The position numbers were made by a program, and so were the translations under genes. DNA of 64,000 bases. Origin: Agrobacterium cavarae. Lineage in GTDB: Bacteria > Pseudomonadota > Alphaproteobacteria > Rhizobiales > Rhizobiaceae. Shown one piece after another: positions 20,945 through 30,170 of this stretch. How positions within the stretch are numbered: the first letter of the stretch is position 1; each line of letters opens with the position of its first letter. The DNA lies in contig NZ_SISF01000024.1 of assembly GCF_004310285.1 (NCBI RefSeq), forward strand, positions 1 to 64,000, given 5' to 3'. The notes under the pieces are model-generated. The model was not told the origin of the DNA. It made no database searches and saw only the letters and a program-made list of their open reading frames with translations.

Positions 20945-21787
20945 TCAGCTGGCGGATGCAACAAGCAGCGGCTTGTGGGCCGGCTTCTTGTAGACCAGAT
21001 GCACCACCTTGTAGCCTTCGGCTTTCAACTGGGTCAGAAGTGCTGGCAGCATGGTGGCTGTCCGCTTGTGAATGTCATGCATCAGGATGATACCGCTGCC
21101 GCGATGGCGAAGGGCGGCAATGGTGCGCGACGCGACAAGCGCCGGGGTATCGGAGAAATAGTCCTTGGAATCCACCTGGACGTCCATGATGACGAGACCG
21201 CGCTCGGACACCATGTGTCGCAGGTTGTGGTTATCCGACAGGTAGGGGAAGCGGAAGAACATCGCATCCGTATCCGTCGCCTTCGCCACGGCCTTTTCAC
21301 CCTTTGCCACTTCCGCTAGCGCCCGGTCGAAGGTAAGGTTGCGCAGGTTGGGATGGCTGAAGGTGTGGCTGCCGATCGTGTGCCCTTCGGCCACGACCTT
21401 CTTGGCGATGTTGGGATAGTGTTGCGCCATTTCGCCAACCATCAGGAAGGTGGCCTTCACGCCGAACTCGTTCAGTGTCGCAAGAATCCGCTCTGTTTTA
21501 CCCGGCACCGGGCCATCGTCAAAGCTCAGCACGACTTCCTTGTTGGCAAGCGCAATGTCTTTCAGCGATGACACCTCGATGTCGCGACCGGCAAGGCCCA
21601 TCGGATTGCGAGGACGCATCCATGCCGCTGGCGATAGCGCGATGGGATCATGTGCACCTGCCGCGGGATTGTCGGGCATGGTAGCGGCGAAGGAGCTTTT
21701 CAGCGACCCTTCGGCCTGTGGCTTGCCTGCGCAACTGGAAAGGCACAGCGCAATGGCTGCGGACACGAAGAGTGAGGAGAAGCGCAT
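20945..21787 (-). CDS. polysaccharide deacetylase family lipoprotein
   Basis: 280 aa. A lipobox (CLSSCAG) near residue 19 follows a short signal sequence, so it should be a lipoprotein. A NodB-type domain is visible: SFDDGP (metal Asp), GSHTFSHPNLR (H-x3-H) and FRFPY. Such enzymes remove N-acetyl groups from cell-wall or capsular glycans. It stands alone between two genes on the same strand. Substrate unknown. Confidence 0.88.
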   Translation of the reverse strand: MRFSSLFVSAAIALCLSSCAGKPQAEGSLKSSFAATMPDNPAAGAHDPIALSPAAWMRPRNPMGLAGRDIEVSSLKDIALANKEVVLSFDDGPVPGKTERILATLNEFGVKATFLMVGEMAQHYPNIAKKVVAEGHTIGSHTFSHPNLRNLTFDRALAEVAKGEKAVAKATDTDAMFFRFPYLSDNHNLRHMVSERGLVIMDVQVDSKDYFSDTPALVASRTIAALRHRGSGIILMHDIHKRTATMLPALLTQLKAEGYKVVHLVYKKPAHKPLLVASAS

Positions 21788-21883
21788 GAAAAGCTCGGCA
21801 AATCAGGGGTGACGTTGTTGCCGAGCTTTCTCTGATTATGGTTAACGGCCGGTTACTTCCCGTCCTGGAAAGTAAGGTTTGAT

Positions 21884-23767
21884 TTATCCAGCCATGGCTT
21901 CTTCATATTCGCTGGACAACAACAGCCACTGTTCTTCTGCCGCGGAAAGTTTGGCAGCCGCTTCACCGCGCTGCTTGACCTTTTCTGCTGCCTTAGCCGG
22001 CGCCTTTTCATACAGCGTCGGATCGGCAAGCTCCGTGTCGAGGGCTTGAATCTGTTTCTCAAGCTTTGCCGTCAAGGATTCGATTTCGTTGATCTTTTTC
22101 TTCAGCGGTGCAAGCTGCGCGCGCTTTTCGGCATTGGCTTTGCGCTGATCCGCCTTGGACGCCTGATCGCTTGCGGTTTCGATCTTCTCATCCTTCTTCT
22201 TGCCGGAGGCGATGACGATATCGCGATATTCTTCCATATCGCCTTCGAAGCTCGTCACCGTGCCGTTGTTGACCAGCCAGAGACGGTCCACGGTGGCTTC
22301 GATGAGATGCCGGTCGTGCGAAATCAGGATCACGGCACCATCGTAATCATTCAGGGCCTCGATGAGCGCGCGACGGCTGTCGATATCGAGATGGTTGGTC
22401 GGTTCGTCGAGGATCAGCAGGTTCGGCGCGTGGAAGGCCGCAAGCCCCATCAGCAGGCGTGCCTTTTCTCCACCCGACAAATCCTTGGCAGCGGTCGACA
22501 TCTTTTCCGTCGCAAGGCCCATCTGGGCAACGCGTGAGCGCACCTGCGCTTCCGCCGCCTGCGGCATCAGCTTGCGCACATGCTCAACCGGCGTTTCGTT
22601 GGGCACCAGGTCGTCCAGCTGGTGCTGGGCGAAGAAGCCTATCTTCAGGCCCGGCGCGATACGCAGATCGCCCGCCTGTGCTGGCAGGCGGCCGGAAATG
22701 AACTTGGCGAAGGTGGATTTGCCGTTACCGTTGGAGCCGAGCAGGGCGATGCGGTCGTCATTGTCGATGCGGAGGTTCAACCCTTTAAGAATGGGCTTGC
22801 CCGGTTCGTAGCCAACGACACCGCTCTGGATCGCGACAATCGGTGACGCAGGCTGCTTTTCCGGCTCTGGAAAGGTGATGGGTTGAACGTGATCCTCGAT
22901 AACGGCGGCAACGGTGCCCATCCGCTCCAGCGCCTTGATGCGGCTTTGCGCCTGCTTGGCCTTGGAGGCCTTGTAGCGGAAACGGTCGATATAGCTTTGC
23001 AGATGCTTGCGCGCCGCATCGCTCTTCACCTTCGCCTTCATCTGCAACTCGTCGGCTTCCGCCTTCTGCCGCTCGAAGGAATCGTATCCGCCGCGATAGA
23101 AGGTCAGCTTCTTCTGATCGAGATGGATGATCGAATTGACGGCATTGTTCAAAAGATCGCGGTCGTGGCTGATGATGATGACGGTGTGGGGATAGCGGCG
23201 GATATAGTCTTCCAGCCAGAGCGTGCCTTCCAGGTCGAGATAGTTGGTCGGTTCGTCGAGCAGCAGAAGATCGGGCTCGGCGAAGAGAACCGAGGCGAGT
23301 GCCACGCGCATGCGCCAGCCGCCGGAGAACGAAGAGGCGGGGCGCAGCTGCGCCTCCTGATCAAAACCGAGACCGGCAAGAATGGCCGATGCGCGCGCCT
23401 CTGCCGAATGCGCGTCGATATCGACAAGTCGCATCTGGATTTCCGCAATCCTGTTCGGATCCGTCGCCGTTTCGGATTCCTGCAGCAGCGCTGCCCGCTC
23501 CTTGTCAGCCGCAAGCACGATGGAGATCAGCGAATCTTCCGTCCCCGGTGCTTCCTGCGCCACCTGGCCAATGCGCGCATGCTTTGGAATGGTGACGCTG
23601 CCGCTTTCAGAACCGAGATCGCCGGTGATGACGCGAAATAGCGTCGATTTCCCAGCGCCATTGCGCCCCACCAGACCGGCCTTCACGCCATCAGGCAGCG
23701 AGACGCTGGCATTGTCGAGAAGCAGGCGGCCTGCGATACGGGCGGAAAGGTCGGTAATCGTAATCAT
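21884..23767 (-). CDS. ABC-F family ATP-binding protein
   Basis: 627 aa soluble protein with two ABC ATPase domains: GRNGAGKST and SSFSGGWRMR in the first, GSNGNGKST and LSGGEKARLLMG in the second. The linker is charged (about 245-300), there is no membrane domain, and a basic coiled coil fills about 540-627. ABC-F proteins act on ribosomes; this layout is of the Uup/YheS kind. Start at residue MITITDLSARI (23767); an upstream in-frame start would add 22 residues that are unlike the family. Confidence 0.92.
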   Translation of the reverse strand: MITITDLSARIAGRLLLDNASVSLPDGVKAGLVGRNGAGKSTLFRVITGDLGSESGSVTIPKHARIGQVAQEAPGTEDSLISIVLAADKERAALLQESETATDPNRIAEIQMRLVDIDAHSAEARASAILAGLGFDQEAQLRPASSFSGGWRMRVALASVLFAEPDLLLLDEPTNYLDLEGTLWLEDYIRRYPHTVIIISHDRDLLNNAVNSIIHLDQKKLTFYRGGYDSFERQKAEADELQMKAKVKSDAARKHLQSYIDRFRYKASKAKQAQSRIKALERMGTVAAVIEDHVQPITFPEPEKQPASPIVAIQSGVVGYEPGKPILKGLNLRIDNDDRIALLGSNGNGKSTFAKFISGRLPAQAGDLRIAPGLKIGFFAQHQLDDLVPNETPVEHVRKLMPQAAEAQVRSRVAQMGLATEKMSTAAKDLSGGEKARLLMGLAAFHAPNLLILDEPTNHLDIDSRRALIEALNDYDGAVILISHDRHLIEATVDRLWLVNNGTVTSFEGDMEEYRDIVIASGKKKDEKIETASDQASKADQRKANAEKRAQLAPLKKKINEIESLTAKLEKQIQALDTELADPTLYEKAPAKAAEKVKQRGEAAAKLSAAEEQWLLLSSEYEEAMAG

Positions 23768-23881
23768 GCCAGCCTTTTGGCCGAGTTTCCTGGCGCTTGC
23801 AAGATGGGAGAGAGGCAAGCCCCGCGCCATCATGGCCTTCTAGACAGGGGAGGTAGCCATGCCGTCACGAAGAACCCATTC

Positions 23882-24640
23882 ATGAGCCGAATTCTCCAGC
23901 CCATCTTGAACCTTGTCAGGCTCGTCCTGTCTCAGGCGATCGTGCTCGGTGGCTTCGTTCTCGTGCAGCGCATGGGCTGGCGGCTACCATTCGGGCTTTT
24001 CGAAATCCTGCTGATACAGGGCCTTCTGTCGGCGCTGATCGGGCGGCTCCTTGGCCTCTGGTGGTTCTGGGTGCCGGTGCAAATCCTTCTGCCCTTCGCC
24101 GTTGTCTACAATGACGTCGTCCCGGCCTGGGCTTACGGCCTGGCTTTCATCGCCTGCGTGCTGGTCTTCTGGAACGGCGCGAAGGAGCAAGTGCCATTCT
24201 ACATGACCAATCGCCAGACCTGGAAGGCAATCGGCGATCTTGTGGCACGGGAAAATGCCCGCCGCGTCGCCGACCTGGGCAGTGGTGCCGGCGGTATCGT
24301 CACCTTCTTGGCAAAGCATCATCCCACCATTCAAGTGGACGGTTATGAGACCGCACCGCTCCTGACATTGGTCTCCAAGCTCTGGGTAGCGCTCATCCGC
24401 CGTCCCAATGCGGCGATCCGCTACAAGAGCCTGTGGGATGCGGATCTTTCCCAATATGATGTGGTCTACTGCTTCCTGTCGCCCGTACCGATGCCCGGCC
24501 TTTACGAAAAGGCAAAGGCGGCGATGCGTCCGGGAACGATCCTCGTCTCCAACAGTTTCGAGGTCCCGGGTGTCGCGCCGCTCAACATCCTGGAGGTCGA
24601 TGATGCTCGTCGCACGAGGCTTTTCCTCTACAGGTTCTGA
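23882..24640 (+). CDS. class I SAM-dependent methyltransferase with N-terminal membrane segments
   Basis: 252 aa. Three or four hydrophobic helices in about the first 100 residues precede a small Rossmann methyltransferase domain with motif I VADLGSGAGGI (about 134-144) and YDVVYCFLSPVPM. Start at the ATG at 23882 (MSRILQP). Divergent from the ABC-F gene. The substrate is unknown; similar proteins are usually annotated only as methyltransferase-like. Confidence 0.78.
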   Translation: MSRILQPILNLVRLVLSQAIVLGGFVLVQRMGWRLPFGLFEILLIQGLLSALIGRLLGLWWFWVPVQILLPFAVVYNDVVPAWAYGLAFIACVLVFWNGAKEQVPFYMTNRQTWKAIGDLVARENARRVADLGSGAGGIVTFLAKHHPTIQVDGYETAPLLTLVSKLWVALIRRPNAAIRYKSLWDADLSQYDVVYCFLSPVPMPGLYEKAKAAMRPGTILVSNSFEVPGVAPLNILEVDDARRTRLFLYRF

Positions 24641-24755
24641 CCTTCGCTTCCTGAGAACAACGTCTCTTCAAACTCCGTGATGGCTGGCATGAAGACTCGT
24701 GGTTTGATTTTCGCCGCATCAGCCTGTTCAATGGGGTCAGAAAACAGGAGTGACC

Positions 24756-25445
24756 ATGTCGATTACGCTTTACACGCTCTGCGGCCGTGACATCAGCCGT
24801 CCGTTCTCGCCCCATTGCTGGAAGACCGTTTTGTCGCTGGCGCATAAGGGGCTGGATTTCGAAGAGCGTCCGCTCGCCTTCACCGCCATACCCGGCATCG
24901 AAAACGGTTTTTCGAAAACCGTGCCTGTCCTGCGTGACGGAGACAGGCTCGTAAAGGATAGCTTCGAAATCGCGGTCTATCTCGATGAGGCCTATCCCGA
25001 TCAGCCATCGCTGTTCAACGGGGAGGGCGGCAAGGCGTTGTCTCGGTTCGTCGAAAGCTGGTCGCAGACGCAGCTCCATCCGGCGATCGTCAGGATCGCA
25101 CTTCTCGATATTCACGACATGCTGGATGACCAGGACCAGGCCTATTTCCGCGAGAGCCGGACCAAAGCGCTGGGTGCCGCGCTGGAAGAGGTGATTGCCG
25201 AGCGCGAGGCAGAGATTGCTGCGTTTCCTTCTCGCCTTGAACCCATTCGCAAGATGCTCGGCCGCCAGCCGTTCCTTGGTGGTGAAAGCCCGCTCTTTGC
25301 CGACTACATCGTCTTCGGCGCGCTTCAGTGGTCGAGGGTCGCAAGCGGCGTTGACCTCTTCGCCGCCAAGGACCCCGTTCGCGACTGGTTCGAGCGTTGC
25401 CTTGATCTTCACGGCGCGAAGGGGCGCAGTGTGACAGCGGCGTGA
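24756..25445 (+). CDS. glutathione S-transferase family protein
   Basis: 229 aa. An N-terminal thioredoxin-like GST domain (ITLYTLCGRDISRPFSPHCWKT; VPVLRDGDRLVKDSFEIAVYL, where cis-Pro and Asp-Ser glutathione contacts sit) and a helical C-terminal domain with FLGGESPLFADYIVFG. Start at ATG 24756 behind ACAGGAG; a GTG two codons upstream is possible. Likely detoxification or thiol chemistry; substrate unknown. Confidence 0.88.
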   Translation: MSITLYTLCGRDISRPFSPHCWKTVLSLAHKGLDFEERPLAFTAIPGIENGFSKTVPVLRDGDRLVKDSFEIAVYLDEAYPDQPSLFNGEGGKALSRFVESWSQTQLHPAIVRIALLDIHDMLDDQDQAYFRESRTKALGAALEEVIAEREAEIAAFPSRLEPIRKMLGRQPFLGGESPLFADYIVFGALQWSRVASGVDLFAAKDPVRDWFERCLDLHGAKGRSVTAA

Positions 25446-25497
25446 AATGTCGCCCGGCGCATGCCAATTGCGGAAAGCCCCCTTGTTTTCGGGCGTT

Positions 25498-25518
25498 TGG
25501 GCGGGTAAACACCGCCCA
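25498..25518. terminator. weak stem-loop between gst and ndk
   Basis: TGGGCGG / CCGCCCA stem (7 bp) followed by a pyrimidine-rich stretch, 50 bases past the GST gene and just before ndk. It could end the GST transcript or lie in the ndk leader. Confidence 0.4.
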
Positions 25519-25547
25519 CTTTCTTTCTATGACAAGGAACCGCAATA

Positions 25548-25970
25548 ATGGCGATTGAACGCACATTCTCGATGATCAAGCCGGACGCAACCAAGCGTAA
25601 CCTCACTGGCGCCATCACCAAGGTTTTTGAAGAAAACGGCCTGCGCGTTATCGCATCCAAGCGCGTCTGGATGAGCAAGCGCGAAGCAGAAGGCTTCTAC
25701 GCTGTTCACAAGGAACGTCCTTTCTTCGGCGAACTGGTTGAAGGCATGACCTCCGGCCCGACCATCGTTCAGGTTCTGGAAGGCGAAAACGCCATCCTCA
25801 AGAACCGCGAAATCATGGGCGCAACCAACCCTGCGCAGGCTGCCGAAGGCACCATCCGCAAGACCTTCGCTCTCTCCATCGGCGAGAACTCGGTCCACGG
25901 TTCGGATGCTCCGGAAACCGCTGCCCAGGAAATCGCTTACTGGTTCGCTGAAACCGAAATCGTCGGCTGA
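25548..25970 (+). CDS. ndk: nucleoside diphosphate kinase
   Basis: 140 aa, the usual length. It transfers the gamma-phosphate of ATP to nucleoside diphosphates through a phospho-His. The motif NSVHGSD holds the catalytic His; [14 protein letters not shown] is the conserved start. A ribosome site, AAGGAACC, lies before the ATG and a strong terminator follows. Confidence 0.97.
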   Translation: MAIERTFSMIKPDATKRNLTGAITKVFEENGLRVIASKRVWMSKREAEGFYAVHKERPFFGELVEGMTSGPTIVQVLEGENAILKNREIMGATNPAQAAEGTIRKTFALSIGENSVHGSDAPETAAQEIAYWFAETEIVG

Positions 25971-26002
25971 TCCTATCGGCTGCGAAGCTGAGTGTTTCTG
26001 AA

Positions 26003-26031
26003 AACGGGGCCCGCAACGGCCCCGTTTTTTT
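26003..26031 (+). terminator. rho-independent terminator of ndk
   Basis: AACGGGGCC / GGCCCCGTT stem followed by seven T residues, 33 bases after the ndk stop. Confidence 0.9.
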
Positions 26032-26069
26032 GTTTTCGTTCTCTGCCGCAAATGCTGATTTGCCCAACT

Positions 26070-26570
26070 CTAGGACGTCGGGCAGTTTTGAACCGGCTTC
26101 ATGTCCGTCGTGCCGTCACTGTGAAACACCTCTGGGTTTGGGGTATAGAGGGGACCGACCACCAGCGGCTTTGCTGGAAGCAGCGATTGATCCGTGTCGG
26201 ATGTCACCTTGGTTTCAAGTGTCTGCGTCACATGCCCATCGGGCGCTCTCAAGCGGATCGTCACCTTGTAGGGCCTGTCCTGCCTGACGCATTCCACCGG
26301 TGGGCTCTGAAGAACAATCTTCGAATTTTTGGGAAAAAGCCGTTCGGATACCGTCAGTGCATCGCCGCCACGCGGGTTCTCGAACTCCGCCTCTATCACG
26401 CTTCCTTCTTCTATCGGTATCTGTGCTTGAAGCGTGACGAGATAGGTTGCCACCGCGACGCGGTAGTTGAAGACGAACATGCGCCCGGAAATTTTTGCGA
26501 CATCCCTTTGTTCTTCACGCTGGCATCCTGCAAGCGCAAGCAGAATAAAGGGTAGGGCCAACCATCTCAT
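26070..26570 (-). CDS. hypothetical lipoprotein
   Basis: 166 aa. The N-terminus is a lipoprotein signal (FILLALAGCQ, Cys near residue 16). The rest is beta-rich with two cysteines (VECVRQ and VQNCPTS) that could pair. No family recognised. The ATG region overlaps the end of the CGNR-protein gene by four bases, so it is translated with that regulator. Confidence 0.7.
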   Translation of the reverse strand: MRWLALPFILLALAGCQREEQRDVAKISGRMFVFNYRVAVATYLVTLQAQIPIEEGSVIEAEFENPRGGDALTVSERLFPKNSKIVLQSPPVECVRQDRPYKVTIRLRAPDGHVTQTLETKVTSDTDQSLLPAKPLVVGPLYTPNPEVFHSDGTTDMKPVQNCPTS

Positions 26571-27118
26571 TCTGTGGTCTCCTTCTTGCGCTTATAGTGG
26601 CGGCTCGCTTTGCGCCGGTTGCCGCAGACCGCCATGTCGCACCAGATCCGGCTGCGGTTCTTGCTGCGGTCGAGAAACAGCCAGCCGCAATTGGTGCAGA
26701 TGCGCATGCGACTGCGATCAGGGCCGTGAATTAAGTGCAGCACGGAATGGGCCGTTGCCGCGGCCAGTTCGTCCGCTTTCGCCGTCCTCAGCGCCGTGGC
26801 GCAAGCGCTCAGAAGATCGGCAAGCAGCGCATTGTCTTCCGCCCCGGTCGCAATCGCAGTGCGGAAGTAGCGATCCGTCGCCTCCCTCAGATCGATCAGC
26901 ACATCTTCCGATTCCACAGGCGGCGGTCGTAAGGCAGTGGGCATGCCTCCTCTTTCGGCACACATCGCACCGGCCGCCTCGCAAAAGCTTTCGATTTGCT
27001 CGCTGCTGGCGAAACGGTCGATCGAGCGGTCGGCATCACCGCGTAGAATAACGGTGTTGGCGACATCCAGAGCGAGCGCTCCGCCGGAAAATCGATGCGG
27101 TGTCCAGGTGAAGGTCAT
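26567..27118 (-). CDS. CGNR zinc-finger / ABATE-domain transcriptional regulator
   Basis: 183 aa. The N-terminal ABATE-like domain (FSGGALALDVANTVILRGD) precedes a C-terminal CGNR zinc finger with Cys141, 144, 160 and 165 (ICTNCGWLF then WCDMAVCGNRRKASRHY), a DNA-binding module. Divergent from a LivH-type permease; a perfect inverted repeat between them is a likely operator, which would make it autoregulated. Ligand unknown. Confidence 0.88.
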   Translation of the reverse strand: MTFTWTPHRFSGGALALDVANTVILRGDADRSIDRFASSEQIESFCEAAGAMCAERGGMPTALRPPPVESEDVLIDLREATDRYFRTAIATGAEDNALLADLLSACATALRTAKADELAAATAHSVLHLIHGPDRSRMRICTNCGWLFLDRSKNRSRIWCDMAVCGNRRKASRHYKRKKETTE

Positions 27119-27128
27119 GACATAATTA

Positions 27129-27156
27129 TAACTGGTAAAACAAATTTTACCAGTTA
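27129..27156. promoter_or_regulatory. 12-bp perfect inverted repeat, probable operator
   Basis: TAACTGGTAAAA and TTTTACCAGTTA are exact reverse complements separated by CAAA. The repeat starts 11 bases upstream of the CGNR-protein start and ends 23 bases before the permease start, so it covers the divergent promoter region of both. Confidence 0.7.
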
Positions 27157-27179
27157 GATTGGCGGTAGGGAGGGCTGAG

Positions 27180-28076
27180 ATGGCCTATTTTCTGCAGCAG
27201 ATTCTGAACGCCGCTCCGATTGCAGCTCTCTACGCCGCGCTGGCATTCGGCTATGCGATCGCCTTTGCCATCACCAGGCGGGCCGATGTCACCTTCGGGG
27301 GAATTTTTGCTTTTGCCGGACTGACCTGTCTGCTCTTTGCCGATTTTGGCTGGAACCGGCTTTGGTTGACCCTTGCTGCCACATTGGCCTTCGGGACGGT
27401 CGCTGGTCTCTTCGGCGGACTATGGGCAGGCATTCTGATTGGCCGCGCCGTGATGCGGCCTCTCGCCGGGGCCACGCCCAACGCGGTCACGGTGGCATCG
27501 ATCGGGGCGCTGATTGCACTGATGGAGAGTGCAAGACTTGCGGCCGACACCCGTTCGCTCTGGTTGCCTCCGCTCTTCAACGATCCCGTCCGGCTCTGGC
27601 AACAGGGGGAATTCCTCGTCACGACGACGCCGATGCAGATTTTGAACTCCACCTGCTTTTGCGCTCTGATCGCGGCTGGCTGGCTGTTCCTTCGCTCGTC
27701 TCAGTTTGGCAGGCAGTGGAGGGCCGTTTCAGAAGATGCCTTCGCAGCAAAACTAATGGGGGTGAACGCGGGCAGGGTGTTCCTGCTTTCATACTGTGCC
27801 GCAGCGCTCGTTGCCTCGGTTTGCGGGGTGCTCGCCACCTTTTATTACGGCAATATGGATTTCGGCGCGGGTCTCACCTTCGGCTTGAAAGTGGTCTTGA
27901 TCTCGGCTGCCGGCGGATACTCGAGTCCACTGAAATCCGCAGCAGGCGCTGCCGCCGTTGGTGTCGGGGAGACGTTCTGGTCAGCCTACGGAGCCGTCAC
28001 GTGGCGCGATGCCGGTGTCCTCCTCATGCTGATCCTGTGGCTGATCGCGGCGCGCAGCGAACGTCCTGTATTGTAA
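27180..28076 (+). CDS. LivH-type branched-chain amino acid ABC transporter permease (lone subunit)
   Basis: 298 aa, eight or so membrane helices, with the family features TFGGIFAFAGL near the start and the cytoplasmic AVSEDAFAAKLMGVN loop that contacts the ATPase. Start at ATG 27180 behind AGGGAGGG. No LivM, ATPase or binding-protein genes are adjacent, so it must work with distant partners or be a specialised orphan. Control by the CGNR regulator is inferred from the shared operator. Confidence 0.85.
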   Translation: MAYFLQQILNAAPIAALYAALAFGYAIAFAITRRADVTFGGIFAFAGLTCLLFADFGWNRLWLTLAATLAFGTVAGLFGGLWAGILIGRAVMRPLAGATPNAVTVASIGALIALMESARLAADTRSLWLPPLFNDPVRLWQQGEFLVTTTPMQILNSTCFCALIAAGWLFLRSSQFGRQWRAVSEDAFAAKLMGVNAGRVFLLSYCAAALVASVCGVLATFYYGNMDFGAGLTFGLKVVLISAAGGYSSPLKSAAGAAAVGVGETFWSAYGAVTWRDAGVLLMLILWLIAARSERPVL

Positions 28077-28096
28077 CAGGGATTATTGCCCAACAC

Positions 28097-28131
28097 AAAA
28101 AAGGCCGGCGTCCATTTGGCGCCAGCCTTTT
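28097..28131. terminator. bidirectional terminator between permease and bamE
   Basis: AAAAGGCcGGCG and CGCCaGCCTTTT pair over 12 positions with one mismatch; A run on the left and T run on the right suit both convergent genes. Confidence 0.8.
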
Positions 28132-28154
28132 CGAAACCAATTAGATGTCTTGCG

Positions 28155-28685
28155 TCAGAAGGCGCTGTTGTTGCCGCCGAGGATGCTCTTGGCTATGCCG
28201 GCACCGGCAGGGCCACCCGAAAGCAGCTGCTGCAGGAAGGTGAGGTCCTTGCCGCCCGTCGGCGTTGTGCGCGAGATGCTGTCGAAGACCTTTCCGTCCT
28301 GAAGCGTGTAGTTCGCCTTCTGGGCAACGACGCCGTTCTTGTCGAAATAGATCGCCAGAATGTTCTGCTCGACGAGCTGCGGCTTCATGAAAGCTGCCCT
28401 GCGAACGCGCTTTTGCGAGATGTAGTAGAACACCTCATTGCCGAAGGTTGCCGTCGTCGACGGCGTACCCATGGTCAGCAGCACCTGTTCGCGGCTGGAG
28501 CCGACGGGGATCAGCTGCAGCGACTGTTCGTCCAGCACATAGCCATTATGGAAAACGTCCGTGGTGCTGGAGCAGGCTGTCAGCAGGCTCGAGGCAACAA
28601 CAACGGCGATGGCGGCTTTGCTCAGAAACTTGGTCTTTCCGGCCGACTTCTGCTTGTTCACCTGCGTTTCCCCGACTGCGATCAT
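28155..28685 (-). CDS. bamE: outer membrane protein assembly factor BamE (SmpA/OmlA)
   Basis: 176 aa lipoprotein of the BAM complex that inserts beta-barrel proteins. A signal sequence ends in the lipobox LLTAC. The SmpA/OmlA domain follows (SSREQVLLTMGTPSTTATFGNEVFYYIS), with the usual glycine-rich tail of rhizobial members. Start at ATG 28685 with AAGG nine bases upstream; GTG at 28694 is less likely. Confidence 0.92.
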   Translation of the reverse strand: MIAVGETQVNKQKSAGKTKFLSKAAIAVVVASSLLTACSSTTDVFHNGYVLDEQSLQLIPVGSSREQVLLTMGTPSTTATFGNEVFYYISQKRVRRAAFMKPQLVEQNILAIYFDKNGVVAQKANYTLQDGKVFDSISRTTPTGGKDLTFLQQLLSGGPAGAGIAKSILGGNNSAF

Positions 28686-28959
28686 GAATGGCACCTTCCG
28701 GCATTGCGTGTTGTACCGCTTCTGTACACACGATTATGTCAATCCGGGGACAGGAATTCCCCGTTTCACCATGGAATGCAACATGTTTCAGAAACCGGCA
28801 CCGCCTCCTGGCGCCTATCCTTGACTGTTTCAGCACGATGATGAACGTGACTGACACGGCATTGCAATTCTCGGATGCTTCGGTAAACCAGCTTTGACAA
28901 TCATGCAACAAGTGCGATGGGCGAGACACGATTTCGTCGGTCGATATTCGGATTTTTCG

Positions 28960-29499
28960 ATGGTTTTTGGGCTTTTCAGAAAGAAAAACAACAATCGCGC
29001 CATCGTTGACCGCCAATATTCGATATTGACGCAGGCCGCTCGTCAGCCAGGCTTCTATCTGCACATGGGCGTTCCGGACACGGTCATGGGCCGCTTCGAA
29101 ATGCTGGCAGTCGTCATGATTCTGTATTTTCGCCGCACCAAAGGCGCATCGGTCAGCGGCCAGGAAATCGCCCAGGAGATCGTTGATGCCTTCTTCCAGG
29201 ATCTCGACCATTCGATGCGGGAACTGGGGATCGGCGACCAAGGCGTGCCGAAGCGGATGAAGAAATTTGCTGGCATGTTTTATGGCAGGCTGGAATCCTA
29301 TGCCGCTGCAATCGACGGTGCGGATGCCGATGCACTTGCGGCAGCGCTCCGTCGCAATATATATCCCCAGGCAGATGAGGCCGCGCCGGATATGCGCGCG
29401 CTTTCGAAATGGATGATGTCGGCGTCGGAGATGCTGTCTGCGCAGCCGGAAGACGCTGTAGCGACGGGAACTGTCACGCTGCCTTCACCGGATTTGTGA
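28960..29499 (+). CDS. ubiquinol-cytochrome c chaperone family protein
   Basis: 179 aa. Matches the Cbp3/UQCC1 family that aids assembly of cytochrome b in the bc1 complex (YSILTQAARQPGFYLHMGVPDT, MRELGIGDQGVPKRMKKFAGMF). Start at ATG 28960 (MVFGLFRKK). Divergent from bamE, and followed nine bases later by the DUF177 gene. Confidence 0.9.
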   Translation: MVFGLFRKKNNNRAIVDRQYSILTQAARQPGFYLHMGVPDTVMGRFEMLAVVMILYFRRTKGASVSGQEIAQEIVDAFFQDLDHSMRELGIGDQGVPKRMKKFAGMFYGRLESYAAAIDGADADALAAALRRNIYPQADEAAPDMRALSKWMMSASEMLSAQPEDAVATGTVTLPSPDL

Positions 29500-29507
29500 G
29501 GTTTTCA

Positions 29508-30071
29508 ATGAAATCGCCCCATGCGGCCAATGATGACGCGCCCTTTTCCTATCCCGTCAAGGTAGGTCATATTTCTGCCAATCCGGTCAGGATTGGTCTC
29601 GAGGCAAGCCCGGAAGAGCTGAAGGCGCTGGCAAAATTCTGGGATGTCCTGTCGGTGGATTATCTCAAAAGCGAATTGCAGGTCACCCGTTGGAAAAGGG
29701 ACGGGATCAGGATCAAGGGTCAGGTGCAGGCCGGTATCACGCAGGCTTGCGTGGTAACGCTTGAGCCCGTCCCGAGCGTGATCGACGAAAAGGTTGAGCA
29801 GATTTTCGTGCCGGAAGGTTCGAAGCTCGCGCGCATGACGACGAATGATGACGGTGAGATCGTGCTCGATCCGGACGGTCCGGATATTCCCGATCAGTTT
29901 GTCGGTGACACGATCGATGTCGGCGTGGTCGTTGCTGAATTTGCCGCTCTGGCAATTGATCCCTATCCGCGAAAAGACGGTATCGATTTCGACGGATACG
30001 GCGAGAAGACGCCGATGGAAGACAAAAAACCTTCGCCCTTCGCGGTGTTGAAAGATTGGAAAAAAGACTGA
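29508..30071 (+). CDS. DUF177 (YceD) family protein
   Basis: 187 aa. YceD/DUF177 proteins usually sit by rpmF and plsX and are linked to 23S rRNA accumulation. CVVTLEPVPSVIDEKVEQIFVPE is the conserved block, and the acidic C-terminal part (VVVAEFAALAIDPYPRKDG) fits. Start at ATG 29508. Here rpmF is absent between it and plsX, as in other alphaproteobacteria. Confidence 0.88.
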   Translation: MKSPHAANDDAPFSYPVKVGHISANPVRIGLEASPEELKALAKFWDVLSVDYLKSELQVTRWKRDGIRIKGQVQAGITQACVVTLEPVPSVIDEKVEQIFVPEGSKLARMTTNDDGEIVLDPDGPDIPDQFVGDTIDVGVVVAEFAALAIDPYPRKDGIDFDGYGEKTPMEDKKPSPFAVLKDWKKD

Positions 30072-30170
30072 ATGCCTTCGTAAGAAGCGAACAATTCAGT
30101 TGTAAGGCTGGGCGGAAACGGTATTTTCGCCCGAAAATTACCGCGCGGCGGTCAGAAGGATCAGGGACGA

